DNA of 64,000 bases from Blastococcus sp. VKM Ac-2987 (GCF_026967805.1 NZ_JAPVBG010000001.1:1364047-1428046), one strand, 5' to 3'. Shown: positions 37,848-47,349, counted from the stretch's first letter. Numbers and translations are program-made. Notes: generated by a model from the letters alone, not told the origin.

Positions 37848-37883
37848 GACGGCCCGGTTCCCCGCGTGGGGAACCGGGCCGTC
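37848..37883 (-). terminator. Terminator of lsr2
   Basis: A perfect 16-base stem, GACGGCCCGGTTCCCC / GGGGAACCGGGCCGTC, with a GCGT loop, 23 bases after the lsr2 stop. The rest of the 296-base gap 37610-37905 holds clpC promoter sequence and no gene. Confidence 0.88.
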
Positions 37884-37905
37884 GCCGGACGTGCGGAGGC
37901 CGTCG

Positions 37906-38259
37906 TCAGTGCGCGGCCTCGTAGGCCTCGACGACGCTGGCCGGGATGCGACCGCGGTCGCTGACCGCGTGGCCGTTCTTGCGGGCCCAGTCGCGGATGG
38001 CGCCGGCCTGCTCGCGGTCCATGCGGCCGCCGCCACCGGTGGCCCGGGACCGGCCGCCGCCGGAGGCCCGGCCGGCACCGCGGCCGACCTTCCGGGCCGC
38101 GGAGACGTACCGGGCGAAGGCGTCACGCATCTCCGAGGCGTTCTGCTCCGCCAGATCGATCTCGTACGAGGTGCCGTCGAGCGAGAAGCTCACGGTCTCG
38201 TCGGCCGGGAGATTCTCGTCGAGATCGTCGCTCAGGATGACCTGGACCTTGCGCGCCAT
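37906..38259 (-). CDS. lsr2: Nucleoid-associated protein Lsr2
   Basis: A 117-residue xenogeneic silencer. The N-terminal dimerisation domain begins [13 protein letters not shown] and includes [14 protein letters not shown]; a Gly/Arg linker follows; the C-terminal DNA-binding domain is [20 protein letters not shown], whose RGR motif inserts in the AT-rich minor groove. The ATG at 38259 follows GAGGA. Its upstream region (38260-38400) is clearly more AT-rich than the rest of the window, as expected for an autoregulated Lsr2 promoter. Confidence 0.96.
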   Translation of the reverse strand: MARKVQVILSDDLDENLPADETVSFSLDGTSYEIDLAEQNASEMRDAFARYVSAARKVGRGAGRASGGGRSRATGGGGRMDREQAGAIRDWARKNGHAVSDRGRIPASVVEAYEAAH

Positions 38260-38400
38260 TCGTTCCTCGCTTTTCGCTGCGGCCCGGGAGCCGGACGGAA
38301 ATAGCACCCAGCGGGTGCGGGGTCCATTGAAGCACGAGTAACTGCTTTTCCGTAATGGCGGAGGCGATGGCGCCCATTCGGATGACACCGGGGATACGGG

Positions 38401-39927
38401 CTATACGGAACTGATTGGGCGGACCAACGGGAACAGGATCGTCTCGCGTATTCCGAGACCGGTCAGCGTCATCATGAGCCGGTCCATCCCCATGCCCATA
38501 CCGCCGGTCGGCGGCATTCCGTACTCGAGCGCCTCCAGGAAGTCCTCGTCGAGCGCCATCGCCTCCGGGTCGCCGGCGGCGGCCAGCGCGGTCTGGGCGG
38601 TGAAGCGCTCCCGCTGCACCACCGGGTCGACCAGCTCCGAGTAGGCGGTGGCCCGCTCGATCCCCCCGATGTAGAGGTCCCACTTCTCGGCCACGCCCGG
38701 CGTCGAGCGGTGCGCCCTGGTGAGCGGCGAGGTGTCCACCGGGTAGTCGACGACGAAGGTCGGCGCCTCCAGCGTGTGCTGGACCAGTGCCTCGAAGATC
38801 TCCTCGACCAGCTTGCCGTGGATCCACGCCGGGTCGACGCCGACGTCGTGCTGCTCGGCCAGCTGCCGGAGCCGCTCGATCGGCGTCTCCGGGGAGATCT
38901 CCTCGCCCAGCGCGTCGGACACCGCCGTGTACAGCGGGATCTGCGGCCATTCCCCGGACAGGTCCACCTCGGTGCCGTCGTGGTGGCGGGCCACGTGGTC
39001 ACCGAAAAGTGCTGCGGAGCACTCCTGGATCAGCTCCCGGGTGACGGTCGCCATCACCTGGTAATCGGCGTAGGCCTGATAGGCCTCGAGCATCGCGAAC
39101 TCCGGCGAGTGCGAGCTGTCGGCGCCTTCGTTGCGGAAGTTGCGGTTGATCTCGAACACCCGGTCCAGGCCGCCGACGATGCACCGCTTGAGGAACAGCT
39201 CGGGTGCGATGCGCAGGTAGAGGTCGAGGTCGAAGGCGTTCATCCGGGTGCGGAACGGCCGGGCAGCCGCTCCCCCGTGCACCGTCTGCAGCATCGGCGT
39301 CTCGACCTCGAGGTAGCCGCGGGAGCCCAGCCCGGCGCGCAGGGTCGACATGACGGTCGCGCGCTGGCGCACGGTGCGCCGGGCCTCGTCGCGCACGATG
39401 AGGTCGACGTAGCGACGGCGGACCCGCAGCTCCTCGCTCATCGGCTTGTGCGCCACCGGGAGGGGGCGCAGCGCCTTGGCGGTCAGCTGCCAGGAGTCGG
39501 CGAACACCGAGAGCTCGCCGCGGCGGGAGGTCCCGATCTCGCCGTCGACGAAGACGTGGTCACCGAGGTCGACGTCGGACTTCCAGGCGGCCAGCGACTC
39601 CTCGCCGACGCGGTCGCGGGAGAGCATCACCTGCAGCTCGGCGTCGCCCTCGCGCAGGGTGGCGAAGCAGAGCTTGCCGGTGTTGCGGACGAAGATCACC
39701 CGGCCGGTCACGCCGGCCCGCTCGCCGGTCATGGTGTCCGGCTCCAGCTCGGGGTGGGCGGCGCGGACCCCGGCGAGGGTGGTGGTGCGCGGCACGCTGA
39801 CCGGGTAGGGGTCGACGCCCGCATCGCGCAGCCGGTCGAGCTTGGCGCGGCGGACCCGCATCTGCTCCGGCAGCTCCTCGGCGCCGGTGTCGTCGCTGCC
39901 TGGCCCGTTCGGTCCTACGTCCGTCAC
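38401..39927 (-). CDS. lysS: Lysyl-tRNA synthetase, class II
   Basis: A 508-residue enzyme. The OB-fold anticodon-binding domain spans 70-175 ([20 protein letters not shown]); class II motif 1 is [11 protein letters not shown], motif 2 is [13 protein letters not shown], and motif 3 is [15 protein letters not shown]. It is located after coaX as in other actinobacteria. A TAGGCT element eight bases before the GTG overlaps the coaX stop, pointing to its own leaderless promoter. Confidence 0.95.
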   Translation of the reverse strand: MTDVGPNGPGSDDTGAEELPEQMRVRRAKLDRLRDAGVDPYPVSVPRTTTLAGVRAAHPELEPDTMTGERAGVTGRVIFVRNTGKLCFATLREGDAELQVMLSRDRVGEESLAAWKSDVDLGDHVFVDGEIGTSRRGELSVFADSWQLTAKALRPLPVAHKPMSEELRVRRRYVDLIVRDEARRTVRQRATVMSTLRAGLGSRGYLEVETPMLQTVHGGAAARPFRTRMNAFDLDLYLRIAPELFLKRCIVGGLDRVFEINRNFRNEGADSSHSPEFAMLEAYQAYADYQVMATVTRELIQECSAALFGDHVARHHDGTEVDLSGEWPQIPLYTAVSDALGEEISPETPIERLRQLAEQHDVGVDPAWIHGKLVEEIFEALVQHTLEAPTFVVDYPVDTSPLTRAHRSTPGVAEKWDLYIGGIERATAYSELVDPVVQRERFTAQTALAAAGDPEAMALDEDFLEALEYGMPPTGGMGMGMDRLMMTLTGLGIRETILFPLVRPISSV

Positions 39928-39935
39928 GGGGGCCG

Positions 39936-39941
39936 AGCCTA
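39936..39941 (-). promoter_or_regulatory. -10 element of lysS overlapping the coaX stop
   Basis: TAGGCT on the minus strand; its first three bases are the coaX TAG stop (39941-39939). Eight bases separate it from the lysS GTG. Confidence 0.6.
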
Positions 39942-40745
39942 CGGGGCCCCCGCCCGCCGCTCGGCGGCCTGCTGCCGCTGGAAGGCCAGCCGCAGCCCGT
40001 GCACGGTCAGGTCCGGTTCGCGCGCCTGGATCGACCGGCAGCTGTCGACCAGCAGCGGGGCCAGCCCGCCGGTGGCGACGACCACCGGCGCGGTGCCGAA
40101 CTGGCCGACGATCTCCGCCGCGATCCGGGCGACCAGCCCGTCCACCAGGCCGGCGAAGCCGAGCACCAGCCCGGACTGGAGGGCGGCGACGGTGTTCTTG
40201 CCGATCGCCTGCGGCGGGCAGGTCAGCTCGACCGAGCGCAGCTGCGCGGCCCGGCTGGCCAGCGCGTCCCGGCTCACCTCCACGCCCGGGGCCAGGGCGC
40301 CGCCGAGGAACTGGCCGTCGGGGCCGACGGCGTCGACGTTGGTGGAGGTGCCGAAGTCGACGACGACCACCGGGCGACGGCCGCCGTCCGGCGCGCGGCC
40401 GAACAGCTCGGCGGCCGCCAGGGCGGTGACGACCCGGTCGGCGCCCACCTCGCGGGGGTTGTCCACGTGCAGCGGGACGCCGGTGCGCACGCCGGGGCCG
40501 ATCAGCACCACCGGCACCTCGAGGGAGTCCAGCAGCTGCCGCAGGGCCGGCAGCAGCGCGGGCACCGTGGAGCAGGCGGCGACGCCGGTGACCTCGGTGT
40601 CACGCAGCAGCCCGCGCCAGAGCATGCGCAGCTCGTCGGCGGTGGCCCGCGGCGCGGTGGTCACCCGCCAGGAGCCGACCCGCCGGTCGCCGTCGAAGGT
40701 GGCGAGGACGGTCTGGCTGTTGCCGACGTCGACGGTCAGCAGCAC
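39939..40745 (-). CDS. coaX: Type III pantothenate kinase
   Basis: A 268-residue enzyme of the ASKHA fold. The phosphate loop is [11 protein letters not shown], the adenosine site is [11 protein letters not shown], and the pantothenate loop is [11 protein letters not shown]. It phosphorylates pantothenate, the first CoA step. It lies directly after panD and panC, so this cluster runs from pantoate to 4'-phosphopantothenate. Confidence 0.96.
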   Translation of the reverse strand: MLLTVDVGNSQTVLATFDGDRRVGSWRVTTAPRATADELRMLWRGLLRDTEVTGVAACSTVPALLPALRQLLDSLEVPVVLIGPGVRTGVPLHVDNPREVGADRVVTALAAAELFGRAPDGGRRPVVVVDFGTSTNVDAVGPDGQFLGGALAPGVEVSRDALASRAAQLRSVELTCPPQAIGKNTVAALQSGLVLGFAGLVDGLVARIAAEIVGQFGTAPVVVATGGLAPLLVDSCRSIQAREPDLTVHGLRLAFQRQQAAERRAGAP

Positions 40746-40761
40746 GGGAGCACCCGCCCGG

Positions 40762-41187
40762 TCACCGGACCGGCACGCCGAGGTCGCTGCGCCGCTGGTC
40801 CGGAGCGCCCGGCACCGGGGCCGACGGGTCCCCGCCGAGCTCGACGACGCGGTTGGCGCCGTCGACGTGCACCACCTTGGGGATGTAGCTCTTGGCCTCG
40901 GTCTCGTCCATCAGGCCGTAGCTGATCAGGATGACCATGTCGCCGGGGTGCACCAGGTGCGCGGCCGCGCCGTTGATGCCGATCACGCCGGTGCCCCGCT
41001 CACCGGGGATGACGTAGGTCTCCAGCCGGGCGCCGTTGGTGATGTCGACGATCGCGACCTGCTCACCGGGCAGCAGGTCCGCGGCGTCGAGGAGGTCCTC
41101 GTCGACGGTCACCGAACCCACGTAGTGCAGGTCGGCCTGGGTGACCGTGGCGCGGTGGATCTTGGACTTGAGCATCGTGCGCATCAT
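40762..41187 (-). CDS. panD: Aspartate 1-decarboxylase (pyruvoyl-dependent)
   Basis: A 141-residue proenzyme. The self-cleavage site is Gly-Ser in [10 protein letters not shown], leaving the pyruvoyl group on the Ser-derived residue; [16 protein letters not shown] is the N-terminal signature. It makes beta-alanine. The ATG overlaps the panC TGA (ATGA); a second ATG follows immediately. Confidence 0.96.
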   Translation of the reverse strand: MMRTMLKSKIHRATVTQADLHYVGSVTVDEDLLDAADLLPGEQVAIVDITNGARLETYVIPGERGTGVIGINGAAAHLVHPGDMVILISYGLMDETEAKSYIPKVVHVDGANRVVELGGDPSAPVPGAPDQRRSDLGVPVR

Positions 41188-42065
41188 CGGGGCTCTCCCA
41201 GCTGGACGGCGGTGTTGTCGAGGAGTCGGGTGCTGCCGGCGCGGACGGCGACCAGCAGGCGGGCGGGACCGGCGGCGGGCGACGGCCCCAGGTCGGTATC
41301 GGTGAGTTCGAGGTAGTCCTGAACCAGCTGCGGCGCCTCGGCGAGCACGGTCCGGGCGGCGGCGAGGACGGCGCCGGGCCCCTGCGGACCGGCGGCGGCG
41401 CCGGCCCGCAGCGCCCGGTTCACCACCGCCGCCGTGCGGCGCTGCTCCGGGTCGAGGTACCGGTTGCGGCTGGACAGCGCCATCCCGTCGTCCTCGCGGA
41501 CGGTCGGCACGCCGACGACCTCCACCCCCAGCGCCAGCTCCCGGGCCAACGCCCTGATCAGGGTCAGCTGCTGGTAGTCCTTCTCGCCGAACAGCGCGAG
41601 GTCGGGGCGGACCAGGCCGAAGAGCTTGGCGACGACGGTGAGCACGCCGGCGAAGTGCCCCGGGCGGACCGCACCCTCCAGCACCGAGCCGAGCGGACCG
41701 GGGTCGACGGTGACGCCCACGGCGCCGGGCGGGTAGACCTCCGCCACCGGCGGGTGGAAGACCACGTCCGCGCCCTCCTCGGCCAGCGCCGCGAGGTCGG
41801 CGTCCCAGGTGCGGGGGTAGCGGTCGAAGTCCTCACCGGGCCCGAACTGGGTGGGGTTGACGAACACGGAGACGACGACGCTGCCGGCGCGCGCCCGGGC
41901 GTGCCGGACCAGGGTGCGGTGCCCCTCGTGCAGCGCGCCCATGGTCGGCACCAGGGCGACCGGGCCGGGTAGCCCGGCCACCACGCGGCGTAGCTCGGCG
42001 ACCGACTCGGCGACGGCGGGGGCGGTGGCGGGGCGGGCCGGCGGCTGCGTGCCGACGACGCTCAT
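41184..42065 (-). CDS. panC: Pantoate-beta-alanine ligase
   Basis: A 293-residue enzyme. [11 protein letters not shown] is the HIGH-type nucleotide motif; [18 protein letters not shown] binds pantoate and [13 protein letters not shown] and [10 protein letters not shown] complete the active site. It condenses pantoate and beta-alanine with ATP. The 5' end overlaps the DUF2520 gene (ATGA). Confidence 0.97.
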   Translation of the reverse strand: MSVVGTQPPARPATAPAVAESVAELRRVVAGLPGPVALVPTMGALHEGHRTLVRHARARAGSVVVSVFVNPTQFGPGEDFDRYPRTWDADLAALAEEGADVVFHPPVAEVYPPGAVGVTVDPGPLGSVLEGAVRPGHFAGVLTVVAKLFGLVRPDLALFGEKDYQQLTLIRALARELALGVEVVGVPTVREDDGMALSSRNRYLDPEQRRTAAVVNRALRAGAAAGPQGPGAVLAAARTVLAEAPQLVQDYLELTDTDLGPSPAAGPARLLVAVRAGSTRLLDNTAVQLGEPR

Positions 42066-43021
42066 CGGAGGGGGGTCCCGTGCCGGGCTGCGGCCAGGGC
42101 CTCGAGCACCGGCGCGGCCTCGTGCGGCTTCAGCCGGCCGGCGGCGAGCGTCCGCTCCGCGGTGCGCCGGGCCATCGCGACGTAGGCGGCCACCGAGTCC
42201 GGGGCGCGCTCGGCGAGGGTCGCCAGGTGGTGGGCGACGGTGCCGGCGTCGCCCCGGCTGACCGGCCCGGTGAGCCCGCGGTCGCCCCGGCGCAGGCCGT
42301 TGTCGAGGGCGGCGCCGAGCAGCGGGGCCAGCACCCGGGCCGGCTCGGTGACGCCGGCGGTGCGCAGTAGCGCGGCGGCCTCGGCGACCAGGGTGACCAG
42401 GTGGTTGGCGCCGGTGACCAGCGCCGCGTGGTACAGCGCGCGGTCGCCCTCGGCGACGAAGAACGGCTCGCCACCCATCTCCAGGACCAGCGTCTCGGCC
42501 ACGGGGCGGTGCTCCGGGCGGCTGGTGACGCCGAAGGGGGCGAGGGTGAGGCGGTCGGCGTCCTCGGGTGCGCCGGTGAAGGTCATCGCCGGGTGCAGCG
42601 CGAGCGGGAGCACCCCGGCCTGCTCGGCGGGCGCGAGGACGGCCAGCCCGTGGGCGCCGGAGGTGTGGAAGGCCAGCTGACCGGCCCGCCAGGCACCGGT
42701 CTCGGCGAGGCCGGCGACGAGGCCGGGGAGGGTGTCGTCCGGCACGGCGAGGACCACCAGGTCGGCGGCGGCGACCACCGCGTCGGCCGGGAGCAGCGGG
42801 ACCCCGGGCAGCAGCCGGGCGGCGCGCTCGGCGGAGGCGGCGGAGAGACCGGAGGCGGCGACGACGTCGTGGCCGGCGGCGGCGAGCGCGCCGCCGAGGA
42901 CGGCGCCGACGCGGCCGGCGCCGATGACGCCCACGCGGAGGCGGGCGGGCGCGTCGGAGGGGCGGGCGGGCGCGGGGGCCGGGCCCCGCACCGGACGGGC
43001 GGTCCTGCGAGCAGCAGGCAT
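42062..43021 (-). CDS. Rossmann-fold/DUF2520 dehydrogenase-like protein upstream of panC
   Basis: A 319-residue protein. A basic N-terminal extension precedes [17 protein letters not shown], a dinucleotide-binding loop; [15 protein letters not shown] is the core strand. The C-terminal DUF2520 domain includes HPAMTFTG and [17 protein letters not shown]. This fold relates to ketopantoate reductase and pyrroline-carboxylate reductase. Because it heads panC-panD-coaX, a ketopantoate reductase-like role is plausible; it is not shown. Start ATG after GAGAGG. Confidence 0.85.
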   Translation of the reverse strand: MPAARRTARPVRGPAPAPARPSDAPARLRVGVIGAGRVGAVLGGALAAAGHDVVAASGLSAASAERAARLLPGVPLLPADAVVAAADLVVLAVPDDTLPGLVAGLAETGAWRAGQLAFHTSGAHGLAVLAPAEQAGVLPLALHPAMTFTGAPEDADRLTLAPFGVTSRPEHRPVAETLVLEMGGEPFFVAEGDRALYHAALVTGANHLVTLVAEAAALLRTAGVTEPARVLAPLLGAALDNGLRRGDRGLTGPVSRGDAGTVAHHLATLAERAPDSVAAYVAMARRTAERTLAAGRLKPHEAAPVLEALAAARHGTPLR

Positions 43022-43305
43022 CGGTGCACCTCTCGTTCCAGTCCCTGGCGGGTACCGGACGTCGGGCGCGATCTCCGCGGTCGGGGATCGCGGTCGTGCT
43101 GGTGGTGCCGGTCGTGCCGGCCGGCGTCCGCTGCAACCGTCTGTGTCACGCGGGCGACCTGCCGGTGGCGAGTCTCTGTCCAGTGTGCGCCCGTCGCAAC
43201 GCCTGACTGCTGTGTCGTGGCTCACGCCCCTCGGGAGCCCCCGGCGGGCGGCGGGCGCACCCGTCCCCCTACCGTGACGGCCGGCACATCGGCGAAGGAG
43301 GCAGC

Positions 43306-44058
43306 GTGCACACGTTCGAGGGACGCACCGCACTGGTCACCGGCGGCAGCCGGGGCATCGGCCTGGGCATCGCCCGGAGCCTGGTCGACCGCGGGGCGAA
43401 GGTGGTGCTCACCGCCCGCAAGCCGGACGCGCTGGCCGAGGCGGTCGAGGCGCTGGGCGGCCCGGAGGTGGCCGTGGCGGTGGCCGGCAACGCCGGCGAC
43501 CCGGAGCACCGGGCGACCGCCGTCCGCACGGCGGTGGAGACGTTCGGCAGCCTCGACGTGCTGGTCGGCAACGTCGGCATCAACCCGGCCTACGGGCCGC
43601 TCATGGACCTGGATCTCGACGCCTGCCGGAAGATCCTCGACACCAACGTGGTCGGGGCACTGGGCCTCGTGCAGGAGGCCTGGCGGGCCTGGATGTCCGA
43701 GCACGGCGGGTCGGTGCTGTTCGTCGCCTCCGTGGCGGGGCTCCGGTCCTCGCAGGAGATCGGCGCCTACGGCGTGAGCAAGGCGGCGCTGATCAACCTG
43801 ACCACCCAGCTGGCCGTGGAGCTCGCGCCGAAGGTGCGGGTGAACGCGGTGGCGCCGGCGGTGGTGAAGACCCGGTTCGCCGGGGCCCTGTACGAGGGCC
43901 GCGAGGCGGAGGCCGCGAAGGTCTACCCGATGGCCCGGCTGGGCACCCCCGAGGACATCGGCGAGGCCGCGGCCTACCTCCTGGGCGACGGCGCCGGCTG
44001 GGTCACCGGCCAGACCCTGGTGATCGACGGCGGCGGGCTCTCGCGCGGCCCGCGCTGA
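43306..44058 (+). CDS. Short-chain dehydrogenase/reductase
   Basis: A 250-residue classical SDR. NAD(P)-binding TGGSRGIGLGIA, NNAG-like LVGNVGIN, catalytic Ser in FVASVAG, and YGVSK with the Tyr-Lys pair. C-terminal WVTGQTLVIDGGG is standard. GGAGG precedes the GTG at 43306. TACCGT (about 43270) may be its -10. Substrate unknown. Confidence 0.9.
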   Translation: MHTFEGRTALVTGGSRGIGLGIARSLVDRGAKVVLTARKPDALAEAVEALGGPEVAVAVAGNAGDPEHRATAVRTAVETFGSLDVLVGNVGINPAYGPLMDLDLDACRKILDTNVVGALGLVQEAWRAWMSEHGGSVLFVASVAGLRSSQEIGAYGVSKAALINLTTQLAVELAPKVRVNAVAPAVVKTRFAGALYEGREAEAAKVYPMARLGTPEDIGEAAAYLLGDGAGWVTGQTLVIDGGGLSRGPR

Positions 44059-44064
44059 CCCGGC

Positions 44065-45513
44065 TCAGCGCCCGAGCACCCGGGCCAGGACGTCGTCGGA
44101 CTCGTCGTCGTCGCGGTAGCGCCGCCGGCGGCGACCGCCCGAGGCGGCGCTGACGCCGTTCTCCGCGAGGATCTGCGCGAGCCGGTCCGGCGCGTCCGGA
44201 CCGGGCACGCCGTCCGCCTGCGGCTGCGGCGCCGCCCAGTGCGGCGTCACCGCCGGGTGCTGGGTCGTGGCCGCCGCCGCACCGGGCAGCGGGGGCGCGG
44301 AGTCGTCGGTGCGCCGGCGGCGGGGGGCGTCGTCGGCCGGGACGTCGATCAGCGATCGGGCGGCCAGCCACTCCAGCGGGGACGGCGGGGGGTCGGCCGG
44401 CGGCGGGCCCCCGGCCGCGTGCCGCGACCGGCGGGAGCCGAGGTGCGGGTCGTCCTCGTGCGCCGCGGAGCGGTCGTGCCGGCCGAACTCCGGTGCCGGC
44501 ACCGGCGGTGCCGAGGCGGTGGCCGGGGGGACGGCGGTGGCCGGGGGCGCCGGACGGCGGGTGGCGGCCGGCACCGGGGGGCGCGGCACGGACGGCGGTG
44601 GCGCGGCGGCCGGCACCCGGGCGGGCGGGGTCGGCGCCGGGAAGGACGTGGTCGCCGGCGACGGCGCCGCGGACCACGTGCTGGTGCGGACCTGCTCGAA
44701 CTGCTGGGTGGGGCGCGGCTCGTCCAGCCGGATCGCCGGCCAGCCACCGGTCAGCTCGCGGGGCGGCGCCTCGTCGCTCCACGTCGCCCCGCCGTCGAGG
44801 GTGCGGGCCGGTCCGTCGAGCCGGGTGGCCTCCCCCGGCAGCCGGCCGGCCTGCGTGCGCATGACGATCCGCTCGACCAGCATCTCGCTGGACAGCTGCT
44901 CGCTCAGCTCCACGCGCAGCCGGCCCATGTCCTCGCGCAGCGCGGCCAGCTGGCCCAGCTCGCCCCGCAGACCGGTCAGGGCGGCGACGTCGTCGCGGAG
45001 CCCGGCCACCCGGGCCACCTCGTCGCGGAGCGCGGCCACCCGGGCCACCTCGTCGCGCAGCCCGCCGAGCGCGGCGAGGTCGCCCCGCATGCCGGCCACC
45101 CGCGCCACCTCGTCGCGCAGGCCGCTCAGGGCCGCGATGTCCCCGCGCAGCGCGTCGAGCTCCTCGCGCATCGACTCCTCGGTCTCGCGGCGCAACTCGT
45201 TCTCGAGCTCCAGCTCGTACTCCCGGCGGGCGGCGACCTCGCGCTCCAGCTCCAGCTCGTAGGCGCGGCGCAGGTCGGCCTCGCGGGCCGCGGCGCGCAC
45301 CTGGTCGGCACCGCGCCGCCCCGCGGCGAACGTCGCGAGCACGAACGCCCAGGCCACGGCCACGACGGCGATCCGCAGCAGCTGGGCGTCGTCGGTCAGG
45401 AAGACCGCCAGCGTGGCCCCCGCGGCGAGCACGAAGCCGCCGGCCTGGAGCAGCGTCCGGGAACCGGGCTGCGCGGGGCCGCGGGCGACGTCGTCGTCCT
45501 CGCGAGCAGGCAT
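44065..45513 (-). CDS. DUF6779-type membrane coiled-coil protein
   Basis: A 482-residue protein. Two short helices near residues 22-60 (LLQAGGFVLAAGATLAVFL, then IAVVAVAWAFVLATFAAG) anchor it; residues 70-225 form a coiled coil built of repeated LRDEVARVA/LRDDVAAL units; residues 240-430 are disordered and Pro-rich; the last segment RLAQILAENGVSAASGGRRRRR is conserved-looking. It is likely an actinobacterial envelope or division-related scaffold; function unknown. Leaderless type start: TACGCT six bases before the ATG. Stop seven bases from the SDR stop. Confidence 0.8.
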   Translation of the reverse strand: MPAREDDDVARGPAQPGSRTLLQAGGFVLAAGATLAVFLTDDAQLLRIAVVAVAWAFVLATFAAGRRGADQVRAAAREADLRRAYELELEREVAARREYELELENELRRETEESMREELDALRGDIAALSGLRDEVARVAGMRGDLAALGGLRDEVARVAALRDEVARVAGLRDDVAALTGLRGELGQLAALREDMGRLRVELSEQLSSEMLVERIVMRTQAGRLPGEATRLDGPARTLDGGATWSDEAPPRELTGGWPAIRLDEPRPTQQFEQVRTSTWSAAPSPATTSFPAPTPPARVPAAAPPPSVPRPPVPAATRRPAPPATAVPPATASAPPVPAPEFGRHDRSAAHEDDPHLGSRRSRHAAGGPPPADPPPSPLEWLAARSLIDVPADDAPRRRRTDDSAPPLPGAAAATTQHPAVTPHWAAPQPQADGVPGPDAPDRLAQILAENGVSAASGGRRRRRYRDDDESDDVLARVLGR

Positions 45514-45595
45514 GCGCTCAGCGTAGCGACGTGCGGCGTTCACGGGGAGGAGCCGCTCCCGTGCCGACCGTGGTCGGAAGTGCCAGAGTGCTGCG

Positions 45596-46204
45596 GTGAC
45601 CCTCTCACTGCTGGACTGGCGCCGCCGGGTGGCCGCGCTGCACGCCGCCGTCCGGACCACCGATCCGGAGGACGGCTGGCAGCGGTGGCGCGCCGGGCGG
45701 GACGAGCTGTTCGCCGGCCACCCCCAGTCGCCGCTCGACGCGGCCGCCCGGGCGGCGTTCACCGGCCTGCCGGTGGCCCCGTACGACCCGGCACTGCGGT
45801 TCGAGCCGGCGCTGGAGCCCGCCGCGCCGCTGCGGCTGGAGGTGCCCACGGCCGCCGACGGGGTGGTCCCGCTGGACCGGATCGGCGCGGTGACGCTGCC
45901 CGGCGTGGGCCGGCTCGACGTCTGGTGGGTGGCGCTCTACGGCGGCGGCGTGTTCCTGCCGCTGCGCGACGGCAGCGCCGGTGACACGACCTACGGCGGC
46001 GGGCGCTACCTGCTCGACACCGTCAAGGGGGCCGACCTCGGTGGCGACGGCGACCGGCTGGTGGTCGACCTCAACTTCGCCTACCACCCGTCCTGCGCCT
46101 ACGACCCGCGCTGGTCCTGCCCGCTGGCCCCGGAGGGCAACCGGATCGCGACGCCCGTGGCCGCCGGGGAGCTGCTGCCCCCCGGCGGCTGGCACCCGGA
46201 ATGA
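45596..46204 (+). CDS. DUF1684 family protein
   Basis: A 202-residue protein of the DUF1684 family. Typical features: N-terminal LDWRRRVAALHAAVRT, DELFAGHPQSPL, the middle WWVALYGGGVFLPLRD, TYGGGRYLLDTVKGAD, and DLNFAYHPSCAYDPRWSCPL with Cys/His residues that could bind metal. No known reaction. CAGAGT six bases before the GTG may be its -10. Its stop lies within a 35-base palindrome. Confidence 0.85.
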   Translation: MTLSLLDWRRRVAALHAAVRTTDPEDGWQRWRAGRDELFAGHPQSPLDAAARAAFTGLPVAPYDPALRFEPALEPAAPLRLEVPTAADGVVPLDRIGAVTLPGVGRLDVWWVALYGGGVFLPLRDGSAGDTTYGGGRYLLDTVKGADLGGDGDRLVVDLNFAYHPSCAYDPRWSCPLAPEGNRIATPVAAGELLPPGGWHPE

Positions 46205-46228
46205 TCAGGTGACCTGATCATTCCGGGT
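46194..46228. repeat. 35-base perfect palindrome over the DUF1684 stop
   Basis: ACCCGGAATGATCAGGT (46194-46210), one G, ACCTGATCATTCCGGGT (46212-46228). The arms are exact complements. The last codons and TGA of the upstream gene are inside the left arm. It can form a 17-base-pair stem. Confidence 0.9.
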
Positions 46229-46278
46229 CCTGGCTCAGCATCGACGGTGAGCCAGGACCCCGAACGGTGAGCCAGGAC
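46228..46278. terminator. Hairpin and direct repeat after the palindrome
   Basis: TCCTGGCTCA (46228-46237) pairs with TGAGCCAGGA (46248-46257). CGGTGAGCCAGGAC occurs at 46245-46258 and again at 46265-46278. It is 10 bases from the stop of the substrate-binding gene on the minus strand, so it may be that gene's terminator. Confidence 0.65.
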
Positions 46279-46287
46279 GGACGTCCC

Positions 46288-47298
46288 CTACTGCTGGGCG
46301 AGGGCGCCGTCGGAGCTGAAGACCAGGCCGATGGAGACCTCGCCCTGCTGGATGGCGGCCTTGGTCAGCGGGCCACCGGCGTCGTACTCCTCGAAGCTCG
46401 CGAAGTCGAGGCCGTAGGTCTCCTCCAGCCCCGGCTGGCAGGCCGGGCGCGTCGGGCACTCGCCCGGCCCGCCGAGCACCAGGGACCCGTCGCCGCACGC
46501 GTCGGCCAGCTCGGAGAGGGTGGTCACGCCGACCTGGTCGGCGAACTCCTGGGTGACGGCGAAGGCGTTCTGGTCGGCCGCCTCGGCCGGCTCGCCGAAC
46601 ACCAGGCCGTAGCCCTCGGCCAGCGGCGTCAGCGCCTCCACCGTGGCCTCCACGTCGCCGGAGGCGACCTCGGTGGCGTCGTCGCCCTCGATGAACTCGG
46701 TGACGGTGGCGAGGTACTCGGGGAATGCCTGGATCTCGCCGCGCTGCAGGGCGGGCAGGTACAGCTCGCGGTTGCCCACCGTCTGGACGCTCGCGTCGAA
46801 GCCGGCCGCGGTGAGCACGTCGGCGTACACGGTGGCCAGGACCTGCGACTCGGTGAAGTCGGCGGCGCCGACGACGATCGAGCCGCTCCCGCCGCTGACC
46901 CCGGAGTCCAGCCCCTGCTCGGTGACGTAGGCGGCCGCCACCTCGTCCACGGCCTGCCGCTGGACGTCGACGGCGGCGTTCATCTCGATCAGGTCGTCGG
47001 TGGTCAGCACCGCGGAGATGCTGTTCAGCGTCTCGAGCAGCGCCGGGTTGGCCTCGGCCGCCGCGGCGTTGACCGCTGGGATGATGTTGTCGGCGTTCTG
47101 CAGCTGCTGGTCGTCCTCGAGCACGACCAGCTGGTCACCGGCGACGGGGGCGCAGGCCTCACCCGACGCCTGGGCGTCACCACCGGCGGCGCTGCCGTCG
47201 GCGGCACCGCCGGTGCCGGAGGAGCCGGACTCGCCGCAGGCAGCGGTGAGGGCCGCGGCCATGGCGAGGGGGACGAAATACCGGGTACGTGCGCGCAT
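46288..47298 (-). CDS. Osmoprotectant ABC transporter substrate-binding lipoprotein, circularly permuted OpuAC fold
   Basis: A 336-residue lipoprotein; lipobox LTAAC, Cys21. Its OpuAC-type halves are in swapped order. Residues 57-131 (LVVLEDDQQLQNADNIIPAV ... LTTDDLIEMNAAVDV) match the usual C-terminal end of ProX/OpuAC proteins; residues 141-336 begin IVVGAADFTESQVL, the usual N-terminus, and end VSIGLVFSSDGALAQQ, which normally runs directly into LVVLED. It binds glycine betaine-like compounds by family and works with the two permeases upstream and the divergent ATPase. Confidence 0.88.
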   Translation of the reverse strand: MRARTRYFVPLAMAAALTAACGESGSSGTGGAADGSAAGGDAQASGEACAPVAGDQLVVLEDDQQLQNADNIIPAVNAAAAEANPALLETLNSISAVLTTDDLIEMNAAVDVQRQAVDEVAAAYVTEQGLDSGVSGGSGSIVVGAADFTESQVLATVYADVLTAAGFDASVQTVGNRELYLPALQRGEIQAFPEYLATVTEFIEGDDATEVASGDVEATVEALTPLAEGYGLVFGEPAEAADQNAFAVTQEFADQVGVTTLSELADACGDGSLVLGGPGECPTRPACQPGLEETYGLDFASFEEYDAGGPLTKAAIQQGEVSIGLVFSSDGALAQQ

Positions 47299-47349
47299 GA
47301 GCCCGCCTTCTGTGTCCCGTGGCCGCCGTGTTGCAGCCACGCGTGTCTG

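Noticed and set aside
38710-41316. An 868-codon plus-strand frame opposite lysS, coaX and panD
   Set aside because: It spans several certain genes antisense and lacks any recognisable domain.
43024-43206. A 60-codon plus-strand frame in the gap before the SDR, with several Cys (CNRLCH, CPVC)
   Set aside because: No convincing ribosome site, start only two bases from the divergent gene, and the region looks like promoter DNA. Kept only as a remote possibility.
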